Below the pieces are notes generated by a model that worked only from the letters and a program-made list of their open reading frames with translations, was not told the DNA's origin and ran no database searches. Both the position numbers and the translations under genes were made by a program. From Rhizaria sp. SCN 62-66 (lineage: Eukaryota > Rhizaria, unplaced), in assembly GCA_001724265.1 (NCBI GenBank), contig MEDY01000237.1, positions 25,271 through 89,270 of the forward strand: a stretch of DNA of 64,000 bases, given 5' to 3'. Of the stretch, positions 33,601 through 44,591 are shown piece after piece (the stretch's first letter is position 1; every line of letters starts with the position of its first letter).

Positions 33601-33760
33601 CGCCGGGGCCCGAGTGTGTGTCGATGAAAAGGACGCCGTGTCCGTGGCGGCGCAGCGACTGGCCGACCAGCAGCGCCAGCGTGGCGTGCTTAAGCACGTC
33701 GCCATGGTTGCCCGCGTGGAACAGGTGCCGGTATGACAGCGGCTGGCGGCGGAGGGCCAT
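26185..33760 (-). CDS. RlmJ-family N6-adenine methyltransferase with a roughly 1,700-residue insertion (2,467 aa)
   Basis: Exons 27784-33760 and 26185-27611 are joined in phase across a GTACGT...TTGTAG intron; the stop is TAA. Bacterial RlmJ (about 280 residues) N6-methylates A2030 of 23S rRNA. Its blocks appear here in order: LSYRHLFHAGNHGDVLKH (residues 8-25), the AdoMet region LFIDTHSGPGGAYDL (about 43-57), EYRAGVGRVYDI (about 68), PSSPFLFTTLARPGRD then LSELHTTEF (about 1800), the catalytic GLVLIDPAYEG (about 2068), VAVWYPIL (about 2100), and GSGMFIVNPPSAEEVKPQL then LVPWL near the C-terminus. Between about 95 and 1790 lies Ala/Ser/Gly/Arg-rich low complexity. A second insert sits between VAVWYPIL and the final block. 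The motif IV is DPAY rather than DPPY. No obvious mitochondrial presequence is present. Function on rRNA is inferred from the family; the target is unknown. Confidence 0.85.
29993..31110 (-). repeat. Dispersed GTGACCGTGAGCAGC repeats coding GDREQR
   Basis: About a dozen copies of the motif (written GCTGCTCACGGTCAC on the + strand) occur here, for example at 29993, 30745, 30775, 30793, 30937, 30988, 31033, 31060 and 31096. In this gene most are read as Gly/Ser-Asp-Arg-Glu-Gln-Arg in an Arg/Asp/Gly-rich disordered stretch of the RlmJ-type protein. Spacing is irregular, so this is an amplified degenerate repeat and not a strict tandem array. Confidence 0.8.
31119..31190 (-). repeat. 12-bp tandem repeat coding Arg-(Asp/Glu)-Gly-Thr
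   Basis: Six adjacent 12-bp units of the type CGCGTACCGTCG (+ strand) encode four-residue repeats such as RDGT, REST and REGT. It directly follows the GDREQR region. The multiple-of-three unit keeps the frame. Confidence 0.85.
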
Positions 33761-34272
33761 GGGCGGACAACGAGGCGCGCGGCTGGAGGGCGTGAGGCGT
33801 GGGGAAGTTTGTTTCTAAGGGGTGAAAAAAAGGGAGACTCTGGAGGTATAGACGGAGTGTGGGTGAGAAAATAAAAAGAAAATGACATGTTTAAGAGAAA
33901 TAAAGTCGTAAAATCGTAGAGCCAATGTTATCATCGGAAGGTTAGTGGTCGAAAATGCGAAAGACCGGTGCTGCAACAAGGTCCGACGTTGGATGCGGCC
34001 GCGGTCTGAGTGAGGCGAGGTGCTCACTCGATCGCCCAACAAAACACGATGCATCTCCGTGGATACGCAATTAAAGTGGGATATTACTAATAGAAGTTGA
34101 ATTTATTTTTATACTTTTCCCTTGTTATCTTTATCTCACCTCTATTGACGGATGCCTCCCTTCTTTACTTCCACTTTTCTTATTGCGTTCGCAGAGTTCT
34201 CTCAGCTTAACTATCTACCTTATCCGACCTGCCTGCTCTCGCCAGCGCATCTCAACAGTCGCCTGCGCCACA
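33761..34272. promoter_or_regulatory. Divergent promoter region between RlmJ-type and ankyrin genes
   Basis: This 512-bp spacer lies between two outward-facing ATGs. The centre (33830-34180) is AT-rich. A pyrimidine tract ending TTCGCAG near 34194 precedes the ankyrin start and may be a 5' UTR intron acceptor. No TATA-like element could be assigned with confidence. Confidence 0.5.
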
Positions 34273-36611
34273 ATGAGTAGTCTTGGTCGCGCCGCACTCT
34301 CGGCCACTGCGCGCACTCTCGTTCCTCGCCACCGCGCCGCGGCATCGGCGACGACAGCAGTCTCTCGCTCTTTCTCATCCTCGAGCAACAACAACGATGA
34401 CAACGAGAACAGCAACAAGCCGTCCCCTGTCCCTGTCCCTGCCGCTCCCGCCAAGAACATCCCCGAGCCCGACGCGCTGCTGTTTGCCGCGCTGCGCCGC
34501 GCGGGCCTCAGTGCCGCGACCCTCCGCTCCATCGGCGACCTCGCGCTCTCCGGCAAGAGCAAAATCACCCAAACCTCTCCCACTAACTCTGGCGCTGCTG
34601 CTGCTGCTCCGGGCGCTGTGTCGCTGCCACCCGTGCTACAGAACCTCATCGCCGCGCTGGCCGCGGACCCGCAGCTGCCCCTGCGCGCGCCGCGTGACAT
34701 TGATGCCGCGCTGGCCGACCCCGCCGTGCGAGCGACGCTGACGGAGGGCGAGCTGGAGACGATCCGGCGCGTGCTCACGCTTGCGCCCACGGTCACGGAC
34801 CCCTCGGCCGCGCCACGCGCGCCGCTGGGCTCCTTCGGCAACAACAACAGCTTCAATGCGACCGCGAGTGTGAGTGCGAGTGCGGGTGGCGCGCTCGAAG
34901 CCCTGCCGACGCTGCCCGTCCCGCTCGACGCGCGCCTGCAGCGGGCGACGCGTGCCATCGACCAGGAGCTCTTCGCGAGCGTCATGACCACCGACCTCCC
35001 GCGCGCGCGCCGTCTGTTGGCCGCCAAGGCGGACCCCAACGCGTGGGACCCCGTGCTGCTGACGCCGCTGACAGTTGCGTTGCGCACGCCGAACAACCGC
35101 GCGCTGCTCGCGCTGCTGGCCGACGCGGGCGCGCTCGTCGGCCACCTGCTGCCCGCGACCAACTTCACGGAGGCGCGCGACGCGGCGGCCGCGGCTGCAG
35201 CGGTCTCGGACGTCAAGGGGCGGAACCCGGGGGTGCTGAATGGCGCCGAGATCGGCCAGATGGGCGCGATTCCCAACGGGAATAGCATCGTCGCGCATCT
35301 CACCTCCGACTCTTCTTTGAACACTGGCAACACAGCAAGCACTGCAAGCGGCACCAACGGCAGCACCGGCAGCAAGTGGCGCGGACTCGCGGCCCCCGTG
35401 CAGCTGGCGCCGATCCACATCGCGGCGACGCTGGGCGACGCCGACAACCTGGCCTTTCTGCTCGAGCGCGGCGCGCCCGTGTCCTCGCGGACCTCGCTCG
35501 GCGACACGGCACTCCACCTGGCCGCCGCGGCCGCCAAGCCCGCCGCAGTGGAGCTGCTGCTGCGGCAGGGCGCCGAGCCCAACGCGCGCTCGCCCCAGGG
35601 CACCACCGCGCTGCACGAGGCGCTTCGCGCAGCGCCGTCGCCGCAGTCGCGTATGGCCGTCGACCAGCTGCTGTTTGCGCGGGCCAACCCCGAGGCAATG
35701 GCGGCCGACACGCTCGACTCGCCGCTCACGCTCGCGGCGCGCGTCGGCGACCCCGTCACCATCAAGTTCCTCCTGGCCTACGGCGCTGACCCCAGCGCGA
35801 TGGCGGCCAGCGGAGCCGTGCCCGTCGCGGCCGCCATCGAGGCCGGCAACGGGCCCGCGGGCCGCGCGCTCGCCGCCGCGGGCGCACGCGTCGGGCTCGG
35901 CTCGGACCGCCGCTACGGCAACCCCAGCAGCGGCCACGGCCACGGCGGGGTGTCGGGCGTGGAGGCTGCGGCGAGCGCGGCGGGCGGCAGCATGCTGCAC
36001 TTGGCGGCGCGTAAGAACAAGGCGGGCGCGGTGGCGTGGCTGGTCCAGGCCATTACGGCCGAGGAGACGGCGCCCGCGAACCCGCGCTTCCCGCAGGCCA
36101 GTCAAAACAGCCACAACAACCACAACGACCTTGGCGGTAACGACGGTTCGAGCGCCAGCGCCAGCGTTAGGGCGAGTGCGAATGCGGGTGCGGCCAAGGA
36201 GGGCGCGCGCCGGCCGTCTGTGGACCAGCCCGACTCGGCGGGCGCGACGCCGCTGCTGGCCGCGGCCCGCGTCGGCGCGCTCGAGGCTCTGAGCGCGCTG
36301 CTCTCTGTCGGCGCGAGCCCCGACCTGGCGTGCCACCAGGGCCACACGCCGCTGCTCGCCGCCGCGCTGCGCGGGGACGCGCGGATGACCACGACGCTGC
36401 TGCAGTGGCGCGCGGCGGCCGACCTGCCCTGCGCGGGACTGCTCGGGGTCACACCGCTCATGATGGCCGCGCGCGTCGGCAGCGCTGAGTGCGTGGCCGC
36501 GCTGCTCCAGGCCGGGGCCAGTGCCGCGCGGGCCGATGTTAAGGGCCGCGATGCGCTGGGGTGGGCGCGGGACGGCGCCGAGGCCGCGGGGGCAGAGATC
36601 GCGGTCGCCGG

Positions 36612-36648
<37 letters not shown>

Positions 36649-39348
36649 GGCGGCAGCGGCAGCGGCAGCAGCAAGACTAGCAATGGGACTGTTGTGACGA
36701 GCAGTGGCAAGGGCAAGGGCGCAAACGGCTGGGACGAGATTGTGGCGCTGCTTGTGGCCGCTGAGGCGAAGTAGCGCGGTAGCGGCGGTGGTACTAGCAA
36801 CCGCAGTTCCGGTGGCAACAATGGCGGCGGGTCGAATAACTCTGGTGGCAATGGCAGTGGACTCGCGGCAGCAACATAGGCAAACCGGCATACCTTTGAA
36901 TCTCTTTTTAACAACGCCAACAACAATGGCAACAACAAATCAGACAAGAAGAACGCTAAGACGAGCTCGAACACCGACACGACCCGTCATAGTTCAAGTC
37001 AAAACACGTCCACTGTGAAAAGCTCACACAGCAGCACCGAGACCAGCCCCAGCCACGACCGCAACATCGGCAGTAGTCCCCGCCGCCGCAATGTTAGCGC
37101 CGCCAGCCGCAACCGCAACAGCAGCAGCGGCGGCAGCAGCGGTGGCGGCAGCAGCATCGCCGTCGACCGTGCGGCCGCCGCCGCCGCCGCCGCGGCCCGC
37201 GCAGCCGGGGACCCTTCGGGCGGCGCGCGGGCGGTGCAGACGGCGGCGGCGGTCGAGTCCGCGCAGCGGCGCCTGCTGCTCGACAGCGCCATGGTCCCGG
37301 GGCTCAGTGTGGTGGCGCTGCCGACCGCGGCCGAGGCGGCGGCGGCGAGTGTGGCTCGCGAGTGGGAGCAGGAGGAAGACGACGAGGCCGAGGTCGAGCA
37401 CGGGTTTCTGCGGAACCTGCACAGCGGCGGTGTAAGTAAGCTGAGCTTGAATAGCGGCGAAGACGATATCGGTCCTGTCGCTGTGCGGGGCGCCAAGAGT
37501 GTGGCTGCCGTCGTCACCGACAGTGGCGAGGAGCTCGACCCCTTCGTCAATAACAGTGACATCGTCGATGTCTTGGACACCAACACTGTTGACCTTGACA
37601 GCGACGTTGAGCGCGCGTTTGGGGCGAGCAACAACAAAAACAAGCCTAAGTCAACGTCAAAGACTGCTCACATCGCTCCTGCCGTGTACACCGACGTTGA
37701 GGGCAACGAAACCGTCGTCAGCGCCGCTGCTAGCCGCGGCCCGCTGTCCGACGCGGAGGCGGAAGCCGAGGCCGAGGCCGTGTTGCAGCGCCTCATTGCC
37801 GACTCCGACTCCGAGTCAGCCGCCGGCCTGCGCGAGCGGCCGCGCCCGTCGTCGGCGCGCTCGCCGCCGCAGCGCGACCCGCAGTACGAGGAGCCGCTGC
37901 AGCGCAGCGTCGAGGGGCTGGCCGTGCGCCGCGGCGGCGTTCACCCCGTCACGGGACTGCCACTGGCTGCCGCCACCGCCGCCGTGTACCTCGACAGCGG
38001 TAGCGAAGGGGTCGAGTTCGGCCCTCTTGGCAGCGACAGCGACGGGCGGCTATTCATCAGCCGCGGTCACGGTTACGGTGGCGGCGACGACGCTGGGTCT
38101 GGCATGGAGTTCGACACCGCGAGCGGCAGCGGCAGCGACGGGGACTTCCGTGTCACTCACGGCCGTCGCAGCCTCGGCCGTCGCCGCGACGGCGGCGACA
38201 GCGACGGCGTCGACAGCGACGGGTACGACTCCGAGGGCCGCAAAGTAATCCGCGTGGTCAACGATGCCGGCGAGGTCGAGGTGTACGTGTTTTCTGACTC
38301 GGACGGCGAGCCGCGCTCACTCGACGAGGCCATGGAGGCGGTCTACAGGGCCACCGACGCCGACGCTGATGCCGCGGACAGCGACGGGCCGGACGCCGCG
38401 CTCGTCGCGCTTGCCAACGCCACCGATGTCGACGCGGACCACTTCTTCTCCGCGCACGGGCCCAGCGACGCGGCCGGCCGGGCGGACCCGTTTGGGTACT
38501 TCTCCAGCCAGAGCGAGAGCGAGGGCGCCGTTCTTCTGCACCGCGGCGGCGGCAGCAACAACGGCAACGGCGGCCGCAAGCTGCTGCCGCCGGTGCCCCC
38601 GCTGGGCGGCGGCTCCGGCGCGGCGCTGCACGGCCACGGGCACGGGTACGCAACACACGGGTCGCTCGCATACGGGGACTACCTGCCGGGCGTTGTGCGT
38701 GACGCCTGTGCCCCCGGCGCGGTGCTCAGCGGCGCGGGCGGCGCGCTGCCGCCGGGGCCTGGGGACGAGTTCTACCACCACCGCAACGCGGTGATTCGCA
38801 AGCATCGCCACGCTGCTGCCGCAGTCGCTTCGGCGAAACCTGCGACGGCGACGGCGACGGCCAAGGCAGCAGCAGCGGCGGCGACCGCGGTGACGGCGAC
38901 CGCGGTTGGCGTCAACGACGGGCGGCCCCCGAGCAGCGCCAAGGCGAACGCGACCGGCACTGGCACTGAGACCGACTCCGACAACAACTCTCCCAGTCAA
39001 AGCACCACTTACGCCGGTCTCAAGTGGGACGACGGTGAGACCGCCGCGGGGCACCGCGCCGTCGCGGCTGCTGCAGAGCGCGGCGGCTGGCTGTCTGGCG
39101 CCGAATCCGCCGAGTCTGCGGCTGCCGAATCCGAGCTGGACCTCGACTCTGACCTGGACGTCGCAGTCAGCACTAAGGCCAAGGCTGCGGCGGGGGCGGG
39201 GGCGGCGGCGGCGGGGAGCGACGAGGAGTGGGGCGGGCGGCTCAACGCGGACGAGGCCGAGGAGCGCCGGCGGCTCGAGACGCTGGCGCGGCTGGACGAC
39301 ATCGCGGCCGAGATCGCCGCGGGCGGGGGCCGGAGCAGGCGCAAGTGA
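34273..39348 (+). CDS. Ankyrin-repeat protein with long Ser/Asp/Gly-rich tail, two in-frame UAGs
   Basis: The ATG is at 34273 and the TGA at 39346-39348, giving 1,691 residues if two TAG codons (36772, 36877) are sense. The N-terminus (MSSLGRAALSATARTLVPRH, Arg/Ser/Ala-rich, few acids for about 40 residues) resembles a mitochondrial presequence. Ankyrin repeats lie at about 232-300, 375-540 and 655-770, with typical units such as GDTALHLAAAAAKPAAVELL and GVTPLMMAARVGSAECVAAL. From about 775 the protein becomes Ser/Gly/Asn-rich with a poly-Ser run, passes both TAGs, then is rich in Ser-Asp-Ser acidic clusters and Ala. The first in-frame ATG after the TAGs is near 37290, about 500 nt downstream, so a separate second gene is unlikely. 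The partner is unknown; ankyrin blocks indicate protein binding. Confidence 0.75.
36772..36774 (+). other. In-frame UAG codon 1 in the ankyrin gene, probably sense
   Basis: The context is GCG AAG TAG CGC GGT. The frame remains open afterwards with a Gly/Ser/Asn-rich composition continuous with the preceding poly-Ser region. No intron consensus surrounds it. Confidence 0.7.
36877..36879 (+). other. In-frame UAG codon 2 in the ankyrin gene, probably sense
   Basis: The context is GCA ACA TAG GCA AAC, 105 nt (35 codons) after the first TAG and in the same frame. The frame then runs 822 codons to TGA without any other stop. Confidence 0.7.
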
Positions 39349-39422
39349 GACTGTGCGTTGTTGACCTTGATCTCCAAAGTCGTGATGCCTATTTGTTACA
39401 TATTACTCAAAATCGGTTCTTA

Positions 39423-39428
39423 TTTATT
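39423..39428 (-). terminator. Candidate polyadenylation signal for the orphan gene
   Basis: AATAAA on the minus strand, about 220 nt past the TAA of the giant gene and inside the likely 3' UTR of the convergent neighbour. Motif only. Confidence 0.3.
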
Positions 39429-39502
39429 AATATATTCTGCATCTTCAATAACCAGCAAAAAAACTTTGTTCTTCAGGCATACAAAACGTAGTGCTTTCAA
39501 AC

Positions 39503-39508
39503 AATAAA
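39503..39508 (+). terminator. Candidate polyadenylation signal for the ankyrin gene
   Basis: AATAAA on the + strand in AT-rich sequence shortly after the TGA. It was placed by motif only. Confidence 0.35.
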
Positions 39509-39648
39509 TGAAGGGACAGAATGATAAAAGGTCTAACTAATGTATTCGTCGTAAAATATAATCTCACTCTAATCATAATAAACGTGTTGCTTTTAAAACA
39601 ACGCGCTTCACAGTCAATGTTTGTGCTATAATGCTACTCCGCTGCCGC

Positions 39649-42600
39649 TTACCGTGAGTTCTCCGTCGAAGTGATCCCGATCGAGAACTCGTGTTCGCTC
39701 ATCCCGCCGAACTCTCCCCCAGCGCTCCCCGCCGCAGCGGCAGCGCCGAAGTCGCCGGAGCGCCGCGCGGCGGGGGAAGCGGGTCCGAACGCGGGCCACC
39801 CACCGGCGCCTGCCACCACGGGCCCCACGCCCGCCGCGGTGGCTGCGCTGGGCTGGCCGCGCGCGCCGACGGGGAGGCCGGGCGAGGCCGCGGCGCCCGC
39901 GGAGAGCGAGGACTTGGAGCTGGGGCGGTAGGCCGACTCGTCGACCAGAATGCTCGCGTAGCTGGGATCCGTCCCGCCGTTGCTGCCGCCGCCGCCGGCG
40001 GCGCCGTAGCCAAGGCCAGCCGCGTACGCGCTGCTGCCGTAGCCGCCACCGACGCCGCCGCCGACGCCGCCGCCGACGCCGAAGCCGTAGCCCGCGCCGC
40101 CGCTGCTGCCGTAGGCGCCGGAGCCTGAGGCGGCGGCGGCATAGCCCCCGAACCCGGTGTTGGCGGGCGCGGTGGGCGACGGGGCCTGGCCCCAGGCCGA
40201 CCGCAGTCCGCCGCCGCCAGCACCAGCGCCAGCGCCGCTGTTGGCAAAGACGTTGCTGCCGCTGCCGTTGACGTTCGCGGGGCTGGCGTGGACGTTGGCG
40301 CCGCCGTAGGAGTTGAGCGCGGCGTTGTTGGCCGGCGAGGGCATGAAGGACAGACTGTCTTTGCCGCCGCTGCCGATGACGGCGGTGAGGTCGCCCGTCG
40401 CGGTCGAGGTGCCGTGCTGGCTGGGCGAGGCCGAGCCGCGGCTGCGGTGCACACGGTCACCGTCGCGGTCACGATCACGGTCACGATTACGGTCAGACTC
40501 GCGGTCACGGTCGCTGTCGCGCCTGTCCTTCTTGTCCTTCTTGTCCTTTTTGCTATCCCGGTCGCGGTCACGCTCACGTTCGCGGTCACCTTTATCGCTG
40601 GCGCCGTTGGACGACCGGCTAATGCTGTTGCGCCTGCTCCCGGCGGCCGCAGCGGCGGCGGCAGCGTTAGGAGTCACGGCCGCCACAGGCGTGCCGCTGC
40701 GGCTGTTATTCAAGCTGCCGCTGCGGCTGCCACTGCGGCTGCCGCTGAGGCTGCCGCGGCTCATGTTGAGCGCCTCCTCCTGCGCGCGCAGGAAGCCGCG
40801 GTTCTCGAGCGACTTGTCCAGCACGTACGGGCCGCCGACCGTGCCACCGCCGCCGCGGGCCTTGGCCTGTTGCTGCTGCTTCTCTGCGCGGCGGCGCTCG
40901 CGGTCGCGCTCACGGTCGCGGTCGAGCTCCAGCTCCCGCGCGCGCTCGGCCGCGGCCTCTGCGGCGGCGGCGGCGGCGGCGGCCTCGACCCTGGCGGCCG
41001 CGCGCTGCTGCCGTACGGCTTCGGTGCGCTTCTGCTCGGCGGCCGCGGCGGCCAGACGGGCGGACTCCTGCTGCTGGCGCATGCGCTCCAGGGCCTCCGC
41101 GCTCGTCGCGGCTGCGGAGTCCGCCGCGTCGCTACTGTGGGCAGCCGGGGGGATGTGCGCGCGCGCGAGGGCGCCCTGCAGCTCGCCAGTGAGAGTCGCA
41201 AAGTGCATGGACGACTGGGATACGGCACCGGTGTTGTTAAAGTTGTTAGCATATCCGTTAGGGTTTGCGCCGTTGGCGTTGTTAGCGTTTGCGGTATTGT
41301 TTGTGTTGTAGTGAGAGGGGAGAGCGGGGATACTCGCGTCAAGGCCAAAATCAGCGTCGTCAAAGCCGTTGTTCTTGGCGACGTTGTTTCCGCTGCCAAC
41401 ACCGTTATTCTTGTTGTTGTTGTTAACCGTGTTGTTCTCGTCTTGCTTCACAGTGGGCACTGCAGCGGCCGAGGACGAGTCGAGGCCGCCACCAAGGCCG
41501 AGGCCGGCAAAGAGGGAGTCGTTCATCAACGTCGTGTTGTTATTGTTACCGCTGCTATTGTAGAGACCGTTGTTGATGTTATTCGCTGCAGCATTGTTGT
41601 TACTGGCAGTCGGCAGCGCAAGCAGCTTCATTTTCTGCTGTGGCTTAACGACGCTCTCGGCCTGGTATGCAGACGGCACCTCCTGGATCTCCTCAACGTG
41701 GTCCTCGCCGTCGTCCTTGCCGCCGTCGTCCTCGTCGATGACCGTATTGCCGAGGTCTAACCCATACGCCAGACTGAAGTCGCCGCTGCCCGCCGCCTGC
41801 AGCTTCGGCGCCGGCAGCGGCGCAGGCGCCGGCGCAGCGGCAGCAGCAGCAGCAGCACCGGCACCGGCGGTGGCGGTGATGGGACCCGTGGTGGCGAACG
41901 TGGCGGCGGCAGCGGCCGTGTCGTCAGTGGCGTCCAGGTCGAGGCCGAGGCCGCGGAGGAGGCTGTCGTCGTGTGCAAACGAGACGTTATTGTTCTTCTT
42001 CGCAACACCAGCAACACCAGCAGCGCCTCTAACAGTGCCGGTGACTGAGCTCGTGCTTGCGCCCGCACCGACAAGAGCGCCGGCGCCAGAGTTAACAACA
42101 TCTGCGTTCCCAACATTCGCATTCGCGCTGTTGTTGCTGTTGAGAGTCGCAGGAACAGTGCGGGGCTGGATGGGTGAAAATCCTTCGAACAAGCTGCCAG
42201 GAAGACTCGCCACACCCGCATTCGGGCCAGCAGCGGCAGCAGCAGGGGCAGGGGTGGGGGCGCTGGTCGCAGCGGTGAGGGGACGCGCGCTGTTGCCGCC
42301 GCCGTTCCCACGGAGCCCTGCATTGCCGTTATTGCCGGTGGCGACAGGCGTGTTGCCGCCGCCGCCGTTGTTGTTGGCGGCGCTGCCGCCGCCGTTGCTG
42401 CTGACCGAGGCCGAGCCGGGCGAAAGCAGCACCACTGGCGCCGCGGCGGCGGGGATCTTGAACGGCGTAATGCCGATCAGCGCGCCGTGGCCGCCGCCGC
42501 CGCCGCCGGGCGCAGTGACGTTGTTGCCGTCATCGCTGGCGTTGGGGGCTGCGGGTGGGACTGTGGGCCGCGGGGTGACCGTGAGCGTGCTGTCCTGAAC

Positions 42601-44560
42601 CGATGTCTCAGTGGCGTTAGCGGCGGCTGCAGCAGCGCCAGTCTCGTTGAGATCCGTCTCATCGAAATTGGCGTTTCTCATGCTGCGTCTCGCGTTGACA
42701 CCATCGTCGCGAATGTTCGCAGCAGCAGGAACGGAGATTGGCGCGGGCGCGCGCGGCGAATGCTGCATCGAGCTGTTCAGGCCCATCGCGCTCAGTAACG
42801 AGTCCGAGGCGGTATCCGCCGCCGCGGCCTCCGCAGCCACCGCCGCAGCAGCAGCAGCAGCCGCGGCAGCCGCAGCCTGACGCTTGGCCCTGAGCGCGTC
42901 CTTCTGCTGTTGCTGCAGCAGCCTACGCTTCGCGTCAGCCGCGGCCGCAGCCTCGGCCTCGGCCTCAGCGGCTGCGGCCGCGGCGGCAGCCTCAGCGGCA
43001 ACAGCGGCGGCGGCCTCGGCCTCAGCGGCTGCGGCGGCCGCGGCGGCGAACGACTCATCACAGGGGTCGGTCTCAGCCTCGGCTGCGGCGGCCTCGGCGA
43101 CGGCCGCGGCGGTAGCAGCAGCGGCGGCAGCGGTCGCTGCGGCCTTGCGGGCCTGGGCCTGCTGCCGCGCGCGCTGCATTGAGGCGACAACGTTGGCCAA
43201 ACCGCCGCCTTCCGCGTCATCGTCAGCGCCGGCTCCGTCCTTGCCTTCGTTGTCACTATGATCAACGTCGTTGTCGTAGAGCTCCTGCTTGACAGGAGGA
43301 GCAGGCGCAGCCGTGTTAGACGGAGACTTCGCGATAATGTTCGAGTTATTCTTGACCGCTTGATGAGCACCAGCGCCGCTAAGATGGTTGTTGTTGATGT
43401 TGTGATAGTACAACTGCTGGTGATGCTGCTGCTGTTGTTGCTGCTGTAGCTGCAGCACCTGCACCTGCGCCTGCGCCAGCTGCAGCTGCAACAGCTGCTG
43501 CACCTGCGCCTGCGCCTGAGCCGTCGCCTGCGCCTGAGCCTGTTGCGACTGCAGCTGAGCCTGCAGCGCAGACTGCTGGTGGTGCACTGTGATAGCGCTG
43601 TCGCCGTCGCCGTTTGCGATTGCCGCATCGGCGACAGCAATCGGAGCGATGGCAGCGGCAGCAGCAGCAGGAGGGTTGAACAAGATCGCCGCGACTTGCG
43701 GCTTACCTTTCACGCCAGACCCCGTCGCCGCAGCCGCCGCAGCCACACCGGCCGAGGCCTCGACGGCGGCCAGACGGCGCTCCAGCTCTGCGCGCGCGGT
43801 GGCGGCCGCGGCGTCCCTGGCGGCGGCCGCGGCGGCCAGCGCGGAGGCCGAGGCCGAGAGCTGGTGGCCCCAGTCGGCGGCCTCCGCGGCGGCCTCGGCG
43901 GCCAGACTCGCGTGGACCGCCGCCCACGACGACGCGGGCGGCGCGGGCGCCTCGGCCGCGACGGGGCCGGGGGCGGCGCTAGGGCCGGAGCTGTTGTTGA
44001 TGTTCGCGCTGTGGCTGTGGCTGCGGTTGTGGTGGGACGCGCGCGCGCCACGCGTGCGGCCTGACTTCGAGGTGCTGACGATGCTGTAGTCCCTATTAGT
44101 GCTGACGCTTGCGCTCGCGCTAGCGGTGGTGCCGTCGGAGAGATAGGGCTCTGCGAGCGAGTCCGTCACCTGCACGCCTACGCTCTCGCGCATGACGGCA
44201 GCGGCGACGGCGCTGCCGACAGATCTCGCGTTTGCATTCGGGTTAGCGATGGCGTTGCTGTTGTTGTTGTTGTTGTTGTTGTTGCCATCATCATTGTCAT
44301 CGTCGTCGTCGTCGTTACGATCGTCAGCGTCACCCGCTCTCGCTCTCAGCAGCTGCTCCTGCTGCTGCTGATGTTGTTGTTGCTGCTGCAGCTGCTGCTG
44401 CAGCGCAAGCGCCTTGTGCGCCTGCAGCTGGTCCTGCGCCACGGCCAGCTCCCGCTCAAGGTGCGCCTCGCGCTGCCGCCATACCGCCGAGGCCTGCAGC
44501 CGCTCCAGCGCGCCCGCGCGCACCGACGTCAGCCCTGCGCTCTCATCCCCTCCAGCACCA

Positions 44561-44591
<31 letters not shown>

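Larger units (their letters stand above)
39349..39648. other. Short convergent 3' spacer
   Basis: This 300-bp AT-rich gap separates the ankyrin gene and the giant orphan gene. It contains AATAAA on the + strand at 39503-39508 (about 155 nt after the ankyrin TGA) and at 39577-39582, and on the minus strand at 39423-39428 (about 220 nt after the orphan TAA). The two 3' UTRs probably overlap. Confidence 0.5.

Noticed and set aside
36775-39348. Treating the region after the ankyrin TAG as a separate gene
   Set aside because: There is no nearby ATG, no AT-rich spacer, and the frame and composition are continuous with the ankyrin gene.
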